DNA of 64,000 nucleotides. Origin: Pseudomonas graminis. GTDB lineage: Bacteria; Pseudomonadota; Gammaproteobacteria; Pseudomonadales; Pseudomonadaceae. This document shows, one piece after another, positions 1 to 9,021 of the stretch. Every line of letters starts with the position of its first letter. Position 1 is the stretch's first letter. The notes beneath the pieces are model-generated. The model saw only the letters and a program-made list of their open reading frames with translations. It did not search any database and was not told the DNA's origin. A program made the translations under genes and the position numbers. Where the stretch lies: assembly GCF_001705435.1 (NCBI RefSeq), contig NZ_MDEN01000068.1, positions 124,001 through 188,000 on the forward strand, read 5' to 3'.

Positions 1-270
1 CCTGTCTCGGACGATTTACACACCATAGGCAACATTGGCGAAACTGCACGGGTCGGCCGGCGGTTTTGCTACAGACGGCACAAACCCCGATGCTTGAGTC
101 GGGCCGCCCAGGATCTTTTTCAGCTCATCTGCCGCGGAGGCGGTTTGCGGGGAGAAAAATCAGTAATATGGCGGCACACCGGAACGGGTCGCGTCCTGCT
201 CCGGGCCTTATCGATGAAACGCCAGACGCCGGACACTCCCGGCCGCGCTGGCCTGGACATAGAGGGTGTC

Positions 271-1290
271 ATGGGTAACGACAGCATTAACTGGGACAAG
301 CTCGGCTTCGACTACATCAAGACCGACAAACGCTACCTGGCTCACTGGCGCGATGGCGAGTGGGACCAAGGCACCCTGACCGAAGACAACGTGCTGCACA
401 TCAGCGAAGGCTCGACCGCGCTGCATTACGGTCAGCAATGCTTCGAAGGCCTCAAGGCCTATCGCGCCAAAGACGGCTCGATCAACCTCTTCCGCCCCGA
501 CCAGAACGCCGCGCGCATGCAGCGCAGTTGCAGCCGCCTGTTGATGCCCCATGTGCCGACCGAGCAGTTCATCGAAGCGTGCAAGCAAGTGGTCCGCGCC
601 AACGAGCGTTTCATCCCGCCGTACGGCACCGGCGGCGCGTTGTACCTGCGCCCGTTCGTGATCGGCGTCGGTGACAACATTGGCGTGCGCGCTGCGCCCG
701 AGTTCATCTTCTCGGTGTTTTGCATCCCGGTGGGCCCGTACTTCAAGGGCGGCATGAAGCCCCACAACTTCGTCATCTCCAGCTACGACCGCGCCGCACC
801 ACAAGGCACCGGCGCGGCGAAAGTCGGCGGTAACTATGCCGCGAGCATGATGCCCGGCGCCGAGGCCAAGAAAGCCAACTTCGCCGACGCCATCTACCTC
901 GATCCGTTGACCCACACCAAGATCGAAGAAGTCGGCTCTGCCAACTTCTTCGGGATCACCCACGACGACCAGTTCATCACCCCGAAATCGCCGTCCGTGC
1001 TGCCAGGCATCACTCGCCTGTCGTTGATCGAACTGGCGCAGAGCCGTCTGGGCCTGAAGGTCACCGAGGGCGAGGTGTTCATCGACAAGCTCGACCTGTT
1101 CAAGGAAGCCGGCGCGTGCGGCACCGCGGCGGTGATCACCCCGATCGGCGGCATCAGCTACAAAGACAAACTGCATGTGTTCCACAGCGAAACCGAGGTC
1201 GGTCCCGTGACCCAGCGCCTGTACAAAGAGCTGACCGGCATTCAGTCCGGGGACATCGAAGGCCCGGCGGGCTGGATCGTCAAAGTCTGA
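271..1290 (+). CDS. ilvE: branched-chain amino acid aminotransferase
   Basis: Fold-type IV PLP aminotransferase of 339 residues that interconverts Leu, Ile and Val with their 2-oxo acids in the cytosol. The sequence contains the PLP-lysine region with KVGGNY, the downstream EEVGSANFF segment and the GTAAVITPIGG phosphate-binding region, all typical of the larger (type II) BCATs. The frame is open further upstream to 94, but the ATG at 271 is preferred: it has an AGAGGG element about 8 bases before it, and the upstream codons encode an Arg-rich stretch with no family similarity. It stands alone and is followed by a strong terminator. I see no attenuator or leader peptide in the 270 bases before it. 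The family assignment is firm; substrate preference is inferred. Confidence 0.95.
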   Translation: MGNDSINWDKLGFDYIKTDKRYLAHWRDGEWDQGTLTEDNVLHISEGSTALHYGQQCFEGLKAYRAKDGSINLFRPDQNAARMQRSCSRLLMPHVPTEQFIEACKQVVRANERFIPPYGTGGALYLRPFVIGVGDNIGVRAAPEFIFSVFCIPVGPYFKGGMKPHNFVISSYDRAAPQGTGAAKVGGNYAASMMPGAEAKKANFADAIYLDPLTHTKIEEVGSANFFGITHDDQFITPKSPSVLPGITRLSLIELAQSRLGLKVTEGEVFIDKLDLFKEAGACGTAAVITPIGGISYKDKLHVFHSETEVGPVTQRLYKELTGIQSGDIEGPAGWIVKV

Positions 1291-1312
1291 TCCGACGCGT
1301 CTTGCACGTCCG

Positions 1313-1343
1313 AAAACCACCGCCTTGCGCGGTGGTTTTTTTT
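1313..1343 (+). terminator. Rho-independent terminator of ilvE
   Basis: A 9-bp perfect stem, 1315-1323 (AACCACCGC) with 1329-1337 (GCGGTGGTT), has a 5-base loop and runs into a tract of eight T. It lies 22 bases after the ilvE stop codon. Confidence 0.92.
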
Positions 1344-1544
1344 GCCTTCGATTTGGTCAGGTACGTCATCGCAGACGTCAGGGTATGAAGCCACTGAACT
1401 GATCACCCGGTGCGACGCCGGTGGGTGAGCTAGGGTTCAAGCACGCGCGTTCTTTCAGTGGGCCCGGCTTTGGCGGGTGATTTACCCAATACACCTGCCG
1501 GGAATTGACCGACGTCCGTCACCGACGACAAAAAAGGATACCTC

Positions 1545-2789
1545 ATGCACCCACCCGTCTCGTTCCGTCCCGGCGCTTTCAAGCGGCCGCTGACCCTGTC
1601 CCTCGGCCTGCTCGCCGCCACCCTGGTGTCCAGTGCGTGGGCAGACGACTATCCCCACGCCCAGGAACCCATTGGCACGGTCGAGCAGATCTACGACGGC
1701 GCCATGCTCCCGGACCTGGCGGTCAGCACCTATCGCAATATCGGCCGACTGTTCCCCACCCACACGATCAAGGCCGGCGATCACCCCTATGCGCTCCCGA
1801 AGTCGGATCGGCAACTGCCCAACGTGCGCTTCACCGTCGAGGGCAAAAAGTACGACCTCTATGACTTCGTGGCGCTGGACAGTATTACCGCGATGCTGGT
1901 GATCAAGGACGGCAAGATCGTCTTCGAAACCTACCAGCGCGGCAACACTGAAAAGACCCGCTGGATGTCGATGTCGATGGCCAAGTCCATCACCTCGACC
2001 CTGACGGCGGCGGCGATCAGGGATGGCCTGATCAAGGGCCTTGACGCCCAGGTGGTCGACTACGTGCCGGCCCTCAAAGGCAGCGCCTACGACGGGGTGA
2101 CCGTGCGCAACGTGCTGATGATGTCGTCGGGGGTGAAGTGGAACGAGACCTACACCGATCCGGCGTCGGACCGGCGGGCGTTGCTCAAGGCGCAAATTTC
2201 CCAGCAGCCTCACTCGGCCATGGCGCTGATGGCAAGCCTGCCGCGCGCTGCCGAGCCCGGCACGGTGAACAACTACAGCACCGGTGAAACCCAGGTTCTC
2301 GGCGAGATTGTGCGGGGTGCGGTGAAGATGCCGCTGGCCGAGTACCTGTCGAAGAAGATCTGGCAGCCGTTCGGCATGGAAAGCGACGCCACCTGGTGGC
2401 TGGACTCGCCTGACGGTGTGGAGATCGGCGGCAGCGGCATCAGCGCCACGCTACGGGATTACGGGCGCTTTGGGCTGTTCTTCATGAACGACGGCAAGAT
2501 CAACGGCACCTCGATTCTGCCCGACGGCTGGGTCAGGGAAGCGACGCTGCCGACCACCCTCATGGGCGGCAAAAGCCTGGATTACGGCTACATGTGGTGG
2601 ACCGCCTGGACCGCGCCCTCCGTCAAAGACGGCGCCTATTCGGCGGTCGGCATCCAGGGCCAGAACATCTACGTCAACCCGGCCAATAACGTCGTGATCG
2701 TCACCTTCGGCGCACAGCCCAAGCCGGTGGACAAAGAGCCCATCGACCCGATGGCCTTCTTCGATGCGGTGGTCGCGGCGTTGAAGTGA
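1545..2789 (+). CDS. exported class C beta-lactamase-like serine hydrolase
   Basis: 414-residue protein of the beta-lactamase/esterase/D-peptidase (AmpC, NylB) superfamily. It starts with a long signal peptide (basic start, hydrophobic LSLGLLAATLVSS, cleavage near AWA-DD), so it acts in the periplasm. The nucleophile motif S-x-x-K is SMAK at Ser144/Lys147, within SMSMAKSITSTL. The second catalytic motif is Tyr244 in NYST, which resembles 6-aminohexanoate-dimer hydrolases more than the YAN of true AmpC enzymes. The start is set by AAAGGAT before the ATG. The neighbours are unrelated, so this looks like a single-gene unit. The substrate is unknown; esterase, amidase or peptidase are all possible, and a role in antibiotic resistance is not implied. 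Confidence 0.85.
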   Translation: MHPPVSFRPGAFKRPLTLSLGLLAATLVSSAWADDYPHAQEPIGTVEQIYDGAMLPDLAVSTYRNIGRLFPTHTIKAGDHPYALPKSDRQLPNVRFTVEGKKYDLYDFVALDSITAMLVIKDGKIVFETYQRGNTEKTRWMSMSMAKSITSTLTAAAIRDGLIKGLDAQVVDYVPALKGSAYDGVTVRNVLMMSSGVKWNETYTDPASDRRALLKAQISQQPHSAMALMASLPRAAEPGTVNNYSTGETQVLGEIVRGAVKMPLAEYLSKKIWQPFGMESDATWWLDSPDGVEIGGSGISATLRDYGRFGLFFMNDGKINGTSILPDGWVREATLPTTLMGGKSLDYGYMWWTAWTAPSVKDGAYSAVGIQGQNIYVNPANNVVIVTFGAQPKPVDKEPIDPMAFFDAVVAALK

Positions 2790-2870
2790 CCTTGTATGCA
2801 TCGCTGGCCCCACCGCGCACGCCTGACCTGCAGGCGCGCGTTTGCCTGCCAAGAGGCGGGCATGGGCACC

Positions 2871-3800
2871 TCATCCGTTGATGTAATAAATGCACAGCGA
2901 CAGCGTGACCAGCGAGCCCAGCGTCGAGATCAGGATCGTGCTCGACACCACCGACGCCTCGCGCTTGTAGTACTCGGCCAGCATGAACGGCCCGGTGCCG
3001 GTGGGCAGGGCGCTCAACAGCAGGGCAGAGTTGGCCCACAGCGGCGGCAGGTGGAACACCCGATACGCCAGAAACCAGGTGAGCAGGGGGTGAGCGATCA
3101 GTTTGATCAGCACCAGCAACGTCGTGCCCTCGCGCGGGCCTTGCTGCTTTTGGGCGAGAAACAGGCCCAGGGAAATCAGCGCGCAGGGTGTCGTCGCAGC
3201 CCCCAGCAGGCTGAGGAATGTATCCAGCGCGCCGGGCAATGCCACGCCGGTCGATGCCCAGCAGGCGCCGAGGATCGGCGACACCACCAGCGGGTTTTTC
3301 GCCAGCGCCAACAGCACTTTGAGGACGATGCGGTGCACCCGGGCCTCGCTTTGCAGGCCGATTTCGATGCACACCAGGGCGATGCCGAAGACCACGCAGA
3401 CCACCAGCAACGAGGCGATAAGGGCCGGTTCCAGGCCTTCCTGCCCCAGCACCATGACGCACAACGGAATGCCGATGTAGCCGGTGTTGGCATAGGACGC
3501 GCTGAGGGCATCAATGCTGGCATCGGCGAAATGGCCGGCCTTGCGGCGCCGCAGCAGTAAGGTCATGACGAACATCGCGAGGGTCGACAGGGTGAAGGTC
3601 AGCACGAAGCCCGGGTGCCAGATCTGTGCCCAGGTGGCGTGGGCTGTGGCGGTGAACAGCAGCGCCGGCAAGCACAGCCAGACCACCATTCGATTGATTT
3701 CAGACGCGGCGGTCGGTCCGAGGCGGTTGGTGCGGCGACAAAGGTAGCCCACCAGGATGAGCGCGAAGATCGGCAGCAAGACATTCAAAACGGAAGACAT
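2871..3800 (-). CDS. AEC family transporter (auxin efflux carrier / malate permease type)
   Basis: 309-residue inner-membrane permease with about ten hydrophobic segments and the typical AEC opening, in which LLPIFALILVGYL forms the first helix and CLPALLF the second. The central NPLVVSPILGACW and the C-terminal ALPTGTGPFMLAEYY segments, with proline-broken helices, are characteristic. The frame extends upstream to 3866, but the ATG at 3800 begins right at the first membrane helix and is preferred. It is convergent with the serine hydrolase at 1545-2789. AEC proteins export or import organic anions or indole compounds; the substrate here cannot be told. Confidence 0.85.
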   Translation of the reverse strand: MSSVLNVLLPIFALILVGYLCRRTNRLGPTAASEINRMVVWLCLPALLFTATAHATWAQIWHPGFVLTFTLSTLAMFVMTLLLRRRKAGHFADASIDALSASYANTGYIGIPLCVMVLGQEGLEPALIASLLVVCVVFGIALVCIEIGLQSEARVHRIVLKVLLALAKNPLVVSPILGACWASTGVALPGALDTFLSLLGAATTPCALISLGLFLAQKQQGPREGTTLLVLIKLIAHPLLTWFLAYRVFHLPPLWANSALLLSALPTGTGPFMLAEYYKREASVVSSTILISTLGSLVTLSLCIYYING

Positions 3801-3967
3801 CGAACCCGGGCCTATGGCGCAACAAACGAGAGGCGCAGAGTAGAGGGCGCCATCGCCAGGGTGCAACCTTTCTTGTCAGCGAAAAGCAGCGGGGGCGGGC
3901 CTTTGGACAGGGTGCTGGCAAAGCGATGCCCGACGGGTGTCGGGCACGGTGACGGGCGTTGCGGTCG

Positions 3968-4288
3968 TTACTTTTTCAGCGGTTTCAGGTTGCCCGGCGC
4001 GATGTCGAGGACCTTGCCGTCTTCCATGTTGATCAGCGCGTATTTGTCGCTGATCAACACCCATTGGGTACCTTCCTTTGGTGCGTGCAGGCCCTTGCCT
4101 TCCCAGTCCTTGACGCCGACGCGCTCGTCTTTGTACAGGTCATGGGTGGTGTCGCCCACCTTGTACTGCTCATTGGTGTGTTCTGCCTGCACGCTTTTCG
4201 TCGCAGGGGTCTGTGCCGCCGCGGCGAAGCTGGCCCCGCCCAAACAAGTAAACACGGCCGCGCAGGCCATCAGTTTCTTCATGTTCAT
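3968..4288 (-). CDS. RcnB-family small periplasmic protein
   Basis: 106 residues: a signal peptide (MNMKKLMACAAVFTCLGGASFAAAA), then a short domain in which W-x-G-K-G-L precedes QWV-x-ISDKYALI and a C-terminal GKVLDI. This pattern (a DW...GL...P..G..WV......L......G.I..I series) is that of the RcnB family (PF11776), first described as a periplasmic factor in nickel/cobalt efflux. No rcnA efflux gene lies nearby, and RcnB-like domains occur in many proteins without a metal role, so the function is open. A second, diverged copy lies directly upstream on the same strand. Confidence 0.72.
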   Translation of the reverse strand: MNMKKLMACAAVFTCLGGASFAAAAQTPATKSVQAEHTNEQYKVGDTTHDLYKDERVGVKDWEGKGLHAPKEGTQWVLISDKYALINMEDGKVLDIAPGNLKPLKK

Positions 4289-4372
4289 GGGAATTCCTCT
4301 GGTCGTTCTTATAAGTTCTTCAAGAGATGGTGCGCGCCACGCAAACCCGGCGCGCTGGGTCGCTTCCCCGAC

Positions 4373-4681
4373 TTATTTCTCGATCGGGACAATCTTGGTG
4401 ATCTGGCCATTGGTGGTCTGCACTTCAACGTATTTGTTGTTGATGCGCACCCATTGGCTCATCTTTGCCGGCTCTTCCAGGCCCTTGGCTTTCCAGTCCT
4501 TCAGCGCTGCATCCGGGCGCTGAAATTCCTGCGGCGATCGGCTGCCGACTTCGAGCTCCCGCATGTTGTCTCTGGAAGGTTGAATGGTCGGCTCCGTTGC
4601 ATTGGCGGCCTGCACCGTGAAACTCGCAACGGAAATGCTACCCAGAATCGCCAGACCGGCAATGAGCGATTTGCTGTTCAT
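4373..4681 (-). CDS. RcnB-like small periplasmic protein, second copy
   Basis: 102 residues from the ATG at 4681, chosen because it begins a clear signal peptide (MNSKSLIAGLAILGSISVASFTVQA). The mature part shares the layout of the 3968-4288 protein: a DWKAKGLEEP segment, then SQWVRINNKYVEV and a C-terminal GQITKI. The two genes look like an old tandem duplication (similar length, same strand, 84 bases apart) but are well diverged. They may be co-transcribed. The function is unknown. Confidence 0.7.
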   Translation of the reverse strand: MNSKSLIAGLAILGSISVASFTVQAANATEPTIQPSRDNMRELEVGSRSPQEFQRPDAALKDWKAKGLEEPAKMSQWVRINNKYVEVQTTNGQITKIVPIEK

Positions 4682-4798
4682 TCGAAACTCCTTGGCCAGC
4701 GCGTGGTGCGCTGTCATTAGTTCCGACCGTGGGCCGCGCAAATCATTCAGTGCAGGTGCTGGCGCGCCGCCCGTTCTGGCGGGCGGGGCTCACGAATA

Positions 4799-5656
4799 TC
4801 AGCGGGGCAGCGCATCGGCAATGCTGGCCGACAGCGGTGTGGTCGGCCGGCCAATCAGACGGCTCAACTGCCGACCGTTGTCGAACAGCGCACCTTTGGC
4901 CGCGGCGGCATCGGAGTTGGCGAGCAACTCGGCGACGAATGCCGGCAGCCCGGCGTGCAGCAGCGCAGCCTTGTAATCGGCCTCTGGAAGATCGGTGTAG
5001 ACGACAGGCTTGCCGGATTGCTGCGCGATGTCAGCGGCGAATTCCTTCAGCGTGTAAGACTCGTCGCCGGCCAGTTCATACACCTTGCCGGCCTGATCGT
5101 CAGTCGATGTCAGTACAACGGCCGCCGCCGCGGCATAGTCCGCCCGCGCAGCAGAGCTGATCCGGCCTTCGCCCGCGCTGCCGTAATGCGCGCCGTTCGC
5201 CACCGCGTGGGCGACGCCGGCCGTGTAATTTTCGTGGTACCAGCCGTTGCGCAACACCACCGCCGGAACGCCGGACTGCGCCAGCGCCGCCTCGGTCTGC
5301 TGATGTTCTTCAGCCAGGCCCAGCGCCGAGGAGTCGGCATGCAGCACGCTGGTGTAGCCCAGCAGTTTGACACCGGCGCGTTGGGCGGCATCGATCACCG
5401 CGCGATGCTGAGCCACGCGCTGGCCTACTTCACTGGACGAGATCAGCAGGGCTTTCTCGGCGCCTTCGAAGGCGCGGTCGAGCGTGTCTGGCTGCGAATA
5501 ATCGGCCTGGCGAACCTGCACGCCCTGGGCAGCAAGGTCGGCCACTTTTTCCGGGTCACGGACGGCCGCGACGATCTGCGAGGCAGGCACGGTTTCGAGC
5601 AGTTGAGCGATGACGAGGCGGCCAAGCTGGCCTGAGGCACCGGTGATGACGATCAT
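4799..5656 (-). CDS. NAD(P)-binding NmrA/QorB-like oxidoreductase
   Basis: 285 residues of the atypical short-chain dehydrogenase group that includes E. coli QorB (YtfG), a NAD(P)H:quinone oxidoreductase. The Rossmann start MIVITGASGQLGRLV carries the G-x-x-G-x-x-G nucleotide motif; LLISSSEVGQR, YTSVLHAD, VLRNGWYHENY and ELAGDESYTLKEFA follow in the expected order. The ATG at 5656 lies at the first beta strand; an in-frame start at 5698 would add an unconserved tail. It is divergent from an HxlR regulator at 5740, as in the E. coli ytfG/ytfH pair, which supports a redox-stress role. The enzyme family is clear; the physiological substrate is inferred. Confidence 0.85.
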   Translation of the reverse strand: MIVITGASGQLGRLVIAQLLETVPASQIVAAVRDPEKVADLAAQGVQVRQADYSQPDTLDRAFEGAEKALLISSSEVGQRVAQHRAVIDAAQRAGVKLLGYTSVLHADSSALGLAEEHQQTEAALAQSGVPAVVLRNGWYHENYTAGVAHAVANGAHYGSAGEGRISSAARADYAAAAAVVLTSTDDQAGKVYELAGDESYTLKEFAADIAQQSGKPVVYTDLPEADYKAALLHAGLPAFVAELLANSDAAAAKGALFDNGRQLSRLIGRPTTPLSASIADALPR

Positions 5657-5708
5657 GATGATTCCCGAGAGAAGTGATTGAGCGATCAGCATAGTCACCG
5701 TGCTAACC

Positions 5709-5728
5709 TTTCGTAAGTACGTACGAAA
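5709..5728. promoter_or_regulatory. palindromic operator between the qorB-like gene and its HxlR regulator
   Basis: TTTCGTA at 5709-5715 and TACGAAA at 5722-5728 form an inverted repeat around AGTACG. It sits in the 83-bp divergent intergenic region, just upstream of the regulator start. HxlR/QorR-type proteins bind such sites as dimers, so it is the likely operator for both genes. Confidence 0.6.
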
Positions 5729-5739
5729 AGGTAAGTGTG

Positions 5740-6153
5740 ATGAACGATATGTCTCCCTCCTCTGCCGGCAACGTCTCGTTGCTCGAGCGAATCCGTACCG
5801 GTGAGGTGCTGGCCCGGGATTGCCCGTCGCGGGAAATTCTCAATCATGTGTGCAGCCGCTGGGGGGTGTTGGTGCTGGTGGTGTTGCTGGACGGCATGCA
5901 CCGGTTTAGCGAGCTGCGGCGCAAGATCGGCGGGGTCAGCGAAAAGATGCTGTCGCAGACGCTGCAGAGCCTGGAACAGGATGGGTTTGTCGATCGCAAA
6001 GCGCTGCCGGTGGTGCCGCCCCACGTCGAATACCGTTTGACCGCGATGGGCGAGGAGGTCGCCTTGCAGATGGACGGGTTAACGTCCTGGATCGAGGAAA
6101 ATCTGTCGCGCATTCTGGCGGCGCGGGATGGAAAAGCACCGGCGCTGGAGTGA
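5740..6153 (+). CDS. HxlR-family transcriptional regulator
   Basis: 137-residue winged-helix regulator. The family pattern is complete: an N-terminal Cys in DCPSREILNHV, then SRWGVLVLVVLLDGMHRFSELRRKIGGVSEKMLSQTLQSLEQDGFVDR covering the DNA-reading helix and wing, and a C-terminal YRLTAMGEE. One Cys follows the N-terminal helix, as in redox-responsive QorR/HypR types. The ATG at 5740 is taken; a GTG at 5737 is in frame. It probably controls itself and the divergent QorB-like gene through the palindrome at 5709-5728. Confidence 0.88.
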   Translation: MNDMSPSSAGNVSLLERIRTGEVLARDCPSREILNHVCSRWGVLVLVVLLDGMHRFSELRRKIGGVSEKMLSQTLQSLEQDGFVDRKALPVVPPHVEYRLTAMGEEVALQMDGLTSWIEENLSRILAARDGKAPALE

Positions 6154-6298
6154 GCGGTGCTTGTCGTTGCAGAGGCGGATGCGGCGCTCAAAAAGCGGCA
6201 TCCCGACTCTGCGCGTTTTGCCTGGCCAGGCAGCAGCCCACCCTCGCTTCACTGCCAGCCAAACCAACGTGCAGTCGGTCTACAGACCGACCAGACGC

Positions 6299-7483
6299 TT
6301 AACGCTTACGCATCATCAACAGCGCAACCACAATCGCCAGGGCGGCGATCCCGGTCGCGATCCAGCCGAGCGACCCAAGTCCGAAGTGGCCAATGCCCAG
6401 GCCACCAAAGATCGCACCCAAACCGATACCGGCGTTAGCCGCCGAGATATTCATGGTCGCCGCCAACGCCTGAGCCTTGGAGCCGGCCTGCATCACACGC
6501 ACCTGGCACACCGGGAACAGTGCGGTGTACGCAACGCCCCACAGCACCAGCGCGGCGATCAGCCAGATATGATCAGTGGCCAGTGGAATGGCGGCGGCCA
6601 TGCCGACACTCAGAATCACCAGAAACAGCACCATCGCGCCCAGCGGGCTGCGGTCGACCAACTTTCCGCCCCATTGGTTGCCGATCATGCCGACCGCGCC
6701 GAAGCCCATCAGCCACCAGCCCACTTGATTGGTCGGCACGCCGGCCAGGGTCTGGAGGATATCGGCCAGGTAGGTGTAGGCCGTGAACATCGCGGTGAAC
6801 GCCAGCACGGACAGCAACACGTGGGCGAGAAAGCGCGGCTGTTTCAGAATGTCGGTCTGCTTCTCGCCGTGCTTGGCCGGCGAGGAGGGCAAGGTCGGCA
6901 TGCACAGCTGCATCAAGATGGCGATGACCAGGGAGATAACGGCCAGCACCCAGAAGCTGCCGCGCCAGCCGAGGGTATCGGCGGCGACGGTGCCCAGCGG
7001 TACGCCGAACACCAGGGCGGCGGAAATGCCCAGGTAAACCCGCGACACCGCCTGACCCGACTTGCCGGGTGCTGCCAGTTGCCCGGCGGTTTCGCTGGCC
7101 GTGCCCCAGAACACGGGCAGGCCCAGCGCCGGAATAAAGCGCGCGAGGGCCATGACCCAAATGTTGGTGGACAGCGCCGCCAGCACGTTGGAGGCGGCGA
7201 ACACCAGCAGGATGATGGTGAACAGCTTTTTGCGTTCCACGCCGGCCAGTTTTGCCGTGAGGAACGGCCCGAACAGCATCACGGTAAAGGCGAACAGCGT
7301 CACCACCTGGCCAGCCACGGCGATGGAGACACCGAGGTCGTGTGCCATCGCCGGAAGCAGTCCGACGATCAGGAACTCAGTGGTGACGATGATAAAAGCG
7401 GCGATCGCCATGATCAGGATCTGTATCCCTGACCGAGACGTGGCATCCGGCGCTGACGCCGTTGCGGAGTGTGAGGGTTGCAT
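6299..7483 (-). CDS. MFS exporter (DHA1 / YdhP-AraJ type)
   Basis: 394-residue major facilitator with twelve predicted membrane helices in two halves. The loop between helices 2 and 3 and the ALARFIPALGLPVFWG segment of helix 4 fit sugar/drug efflux members such as AraJ and YdhP. The ATG at 7483 has GGAG at a good distance and is preferred to the in-frame codon at 7510. It is divergent from a LysR regulator whose start lies 94 bases away, a common arrangement in which LysR controls the exporter. The substrate is not predictable from sequence. Confidence 0.85.
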   Translation of the reverse strand: MQPSHSATASAPDATSRSGIQILIMAIAAFIIVTTEFLIVGLLPAMAHDLGVSIAVAGQVVTLFAFTVMLFGPFLTAKLAGVERKKLFTIILLVFAASNVLAALSTNIWVMALARFIPALGLPVFWGTASETAGQLAAPGKSGQAVSRVYLGISAALVFGVPLGTVAADTLGWRGSFWVLAVISLVIAILMQLCMPTLPSSPAKHGEKQTDILKQPRFLAHVLLSVLAFTAMFTAYTYLADILQTLAGVPTNQVGWWLMGFGAVGMIGNQWGGKLVDRSPLGAMVLFLVILSVGMAAAIPLATDHIWLIAALVLWGVAYTALFPVCQVRVMQAGSKAQALAATMNISAANAGIGLGAIFGGLGIGHFGLGSLGWIATGIAALAIVVALLMMRKR

Positions 7484-7577
7484 AGGTGAAGCTCCAAAAG
7501 ACAATGCCATAGCCTATTGGAGATCTGTGTTCTCATCCGCGACATAAATGACTTACTATCGCGAATCCAATTCAGTA

Positions 7578-8531
7578 ATGGTGTTCGCGTTGTTCTCCTC
7601 CGAGCGTCTCAAAGGCATTGACGTATTTGTGGCAGTGGCCGATTTCGGCAGCTTCGCCAATGCCGCACTCAAGCTGAACCTGACAGCCTCGGCGGTCAGC
7701 AAAGGCATCGCCCGCCTGGAACAGCGGTTGGGCCAGCGTTTGTTCAACCGCACCACTCGCCGGTTGTCCCTCACCGAAGCCGGTGTGAAGTTCTACGCCA
7801 CCTGCAGCGGCGTGCTGGCAGACCTCGAAGAAGCCGAACTGGCCCTCGCCTCGGAGCGGCATGAACCCCATGGCCGGGTGCGGATTGATTTGCCCGCGTC
7901 CTACGGGCGCCTCCATGTGTTGCCGCTGATTCTCAATTTCGTCAAAGAGTACCCGCTGCTGCAACCGCATATTTCGTTCTCCGACCGGTTTGTCGATCCG
8001 GTGCATGAAGGCATCGATATTGTGGTCAGGATCGGTGGGCGCGACGCCTGGGCGGCGGGGCTGGGGCATCGGTTCATCGGCGCCCAGCGACTGGTCTTCT
8101 GTGCCGCGCCGAGTTATATCGCCGAGCACGGTCGGCCGCAGACCGACGCCGATCTCGAGCATCATCACTGCATCGCCTACGGCCAGTCCGACGGGCAGGT
8201 CGGACCCTGGTATTTCCGCGGGCGCGTGCCGGGAGATCAGGAGCGTCGGGTCATTCATCCGCGCATTGCCGTGGGCGACGGGGAGGGGGAGGTGTCGGCC
8301 ACGCTGGAAGGCCATGGCATCGCTCAGTTGCCGACCTGGCTGGTGCAGACCCACCTCAACGAAGGTCGGCTGGTGGAAGTGCTCCCGGAGCTTGCGACCG
8401 ATGGACTGCCGATGAACCTGGTCTGGCTGAAAGCCCGAGAGGCGCTGCCGAAGGTCAGCATTCTGCTCAAGTACCTCAGCGAGCATCTGGCGCCGTACGG
8501 CAGCGTCGATTCTGCTGCCGGGCCGGCCTGA
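7578..8531 (+). CDS. LysR-family transcriptional regulator
   Basis: 317 residues. The N-terminal helix-turn-helix is clear (FVAVADFGSFANAALKLNLTASAVSKGIARLEQRLGQRLF, then NRTTRRLSLTEAG), followed by a LysR substrate-binding fold with the usual RIDLPASYGR and FSDRFVDPVHEGIDIVVRIG segments of the CrgA/DsdC-like subgroup. The ATG at 7578 is taken; in-frame ATGs exist upstream at 7548. CGCGA near 7540 and TCGCG near 7560 form a loose inverted repeat between the divergent starts and could be part of the operator. It probably regulates the MFS exporter at 6299-7483. Confidence 0.88.
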   Translation: MVFALFSSERLKGIDVFVAVADFGSFANAALKLNLTASAVSKGIARLEQRLGQRLFNRTTRRLSLTEAGVKFYATCSGVLADLEEAELALASERHEPHGRVRIDLPASYGRLHVLPLILNFVKEYPLLQPHISFSDRFVDPVHEGIDIVVRIGGRDAWAAGLGHRFIGAQRLVFCAAPSYIAEHGRPQTDADLEHHHCIAYGQSDGQVGPWYFRGRVPGDQERRVIHPRIAVGDGEGEVSATLEGHGIAQLPTWLVQTHLNEGRLVEVLPELATDGLPMNLVWLKAREALPKVSILLKYLSEHLAPYGSVDSAAGPA

Positions 8532-8553
8532 TCCGGGCGCACACAGTGGCGGG

Positions 8554-9021
8554 CTATAAATCCTTGCCCATGGTCATCTCGCAGACCGCCATCCCCGAGG
8601 TCTCGTAGAGCGTCCGCGCGGCAACGTTGTCCGAAAACACGTTCAACTCCAGACGCCGAATGCCGCGCTCGAGGGCCCAGGCTTCGACGGCGATCAGTGC
8701 CTGCCTGCCCAGACCCTGACCTCTGAAGGCCTGATCAATTTCCAGGTCGTAGACGAACAGTCGGGTGGGCAACGGCGGGTTCTCCACAATCCCTATCCAG
8801 AGGCTGCCTACCTCAGTGCCATCGGCGTTGCACACGCGGTAGAAGTAATGCCCCTCGGTGTCCAGACCGTCCTCCAACAGTTCATTGAAGTCAGCGTTTG
8901 CGCTTGTGCAGGCCAGCGCATCACGCAGCCCGTAGGTCCGCGCAATGTCCCGGGCGTACCCGGCGACCGAACGGGCAGCAAACCCCTGAAAATCAGCCGC
9001 GTTCATCGCGATCAGCTTCAT
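8554..9021 (-). CDS. GNAT-family N-acetyltransferase
   Basis: 155 residues with the acetyl-CoA loop R-G-Q-G-L-G (QAFRGQGLGRQAL), preceded by VYDLEID and followed by GIRRLELNVFSDNVAARTLYETSGM, the canonical GNAT motif A/B arrangement. Its ATG overlaps the stop codon of the sensor kinase in an ATGA (9018-9021), so translation is probably coupled and it belongs to the kinase/regulator transcription unit. The acceptor substrate is unknown; protein or small-molecule acetylation are both possible. Confidence 0.85.
   Translation of the reverse strand: MKLIAMNAADFQGFAARSVAGYARDIARTYGLRDALACTSANADFNELLEDGLDTEGHYFYRVCNADGTEVGSLWIGIVENPPLPTRLFVYDLEIDQAFRGQGLGRQALIAVEAWALERGIRRLELNVFSDNVAARTLYETSGMAVCEMTMGKDL

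Noticed and set aside
208..1320. Long minus-strand frame of 370 codons opposite ilvE
   Set aside because: It is the antisense of a well-supported aminotransferase, has a composition rich in Arg, Gly and Ala typical of shadow frames in G+C-rich DNA, and no family similarity.
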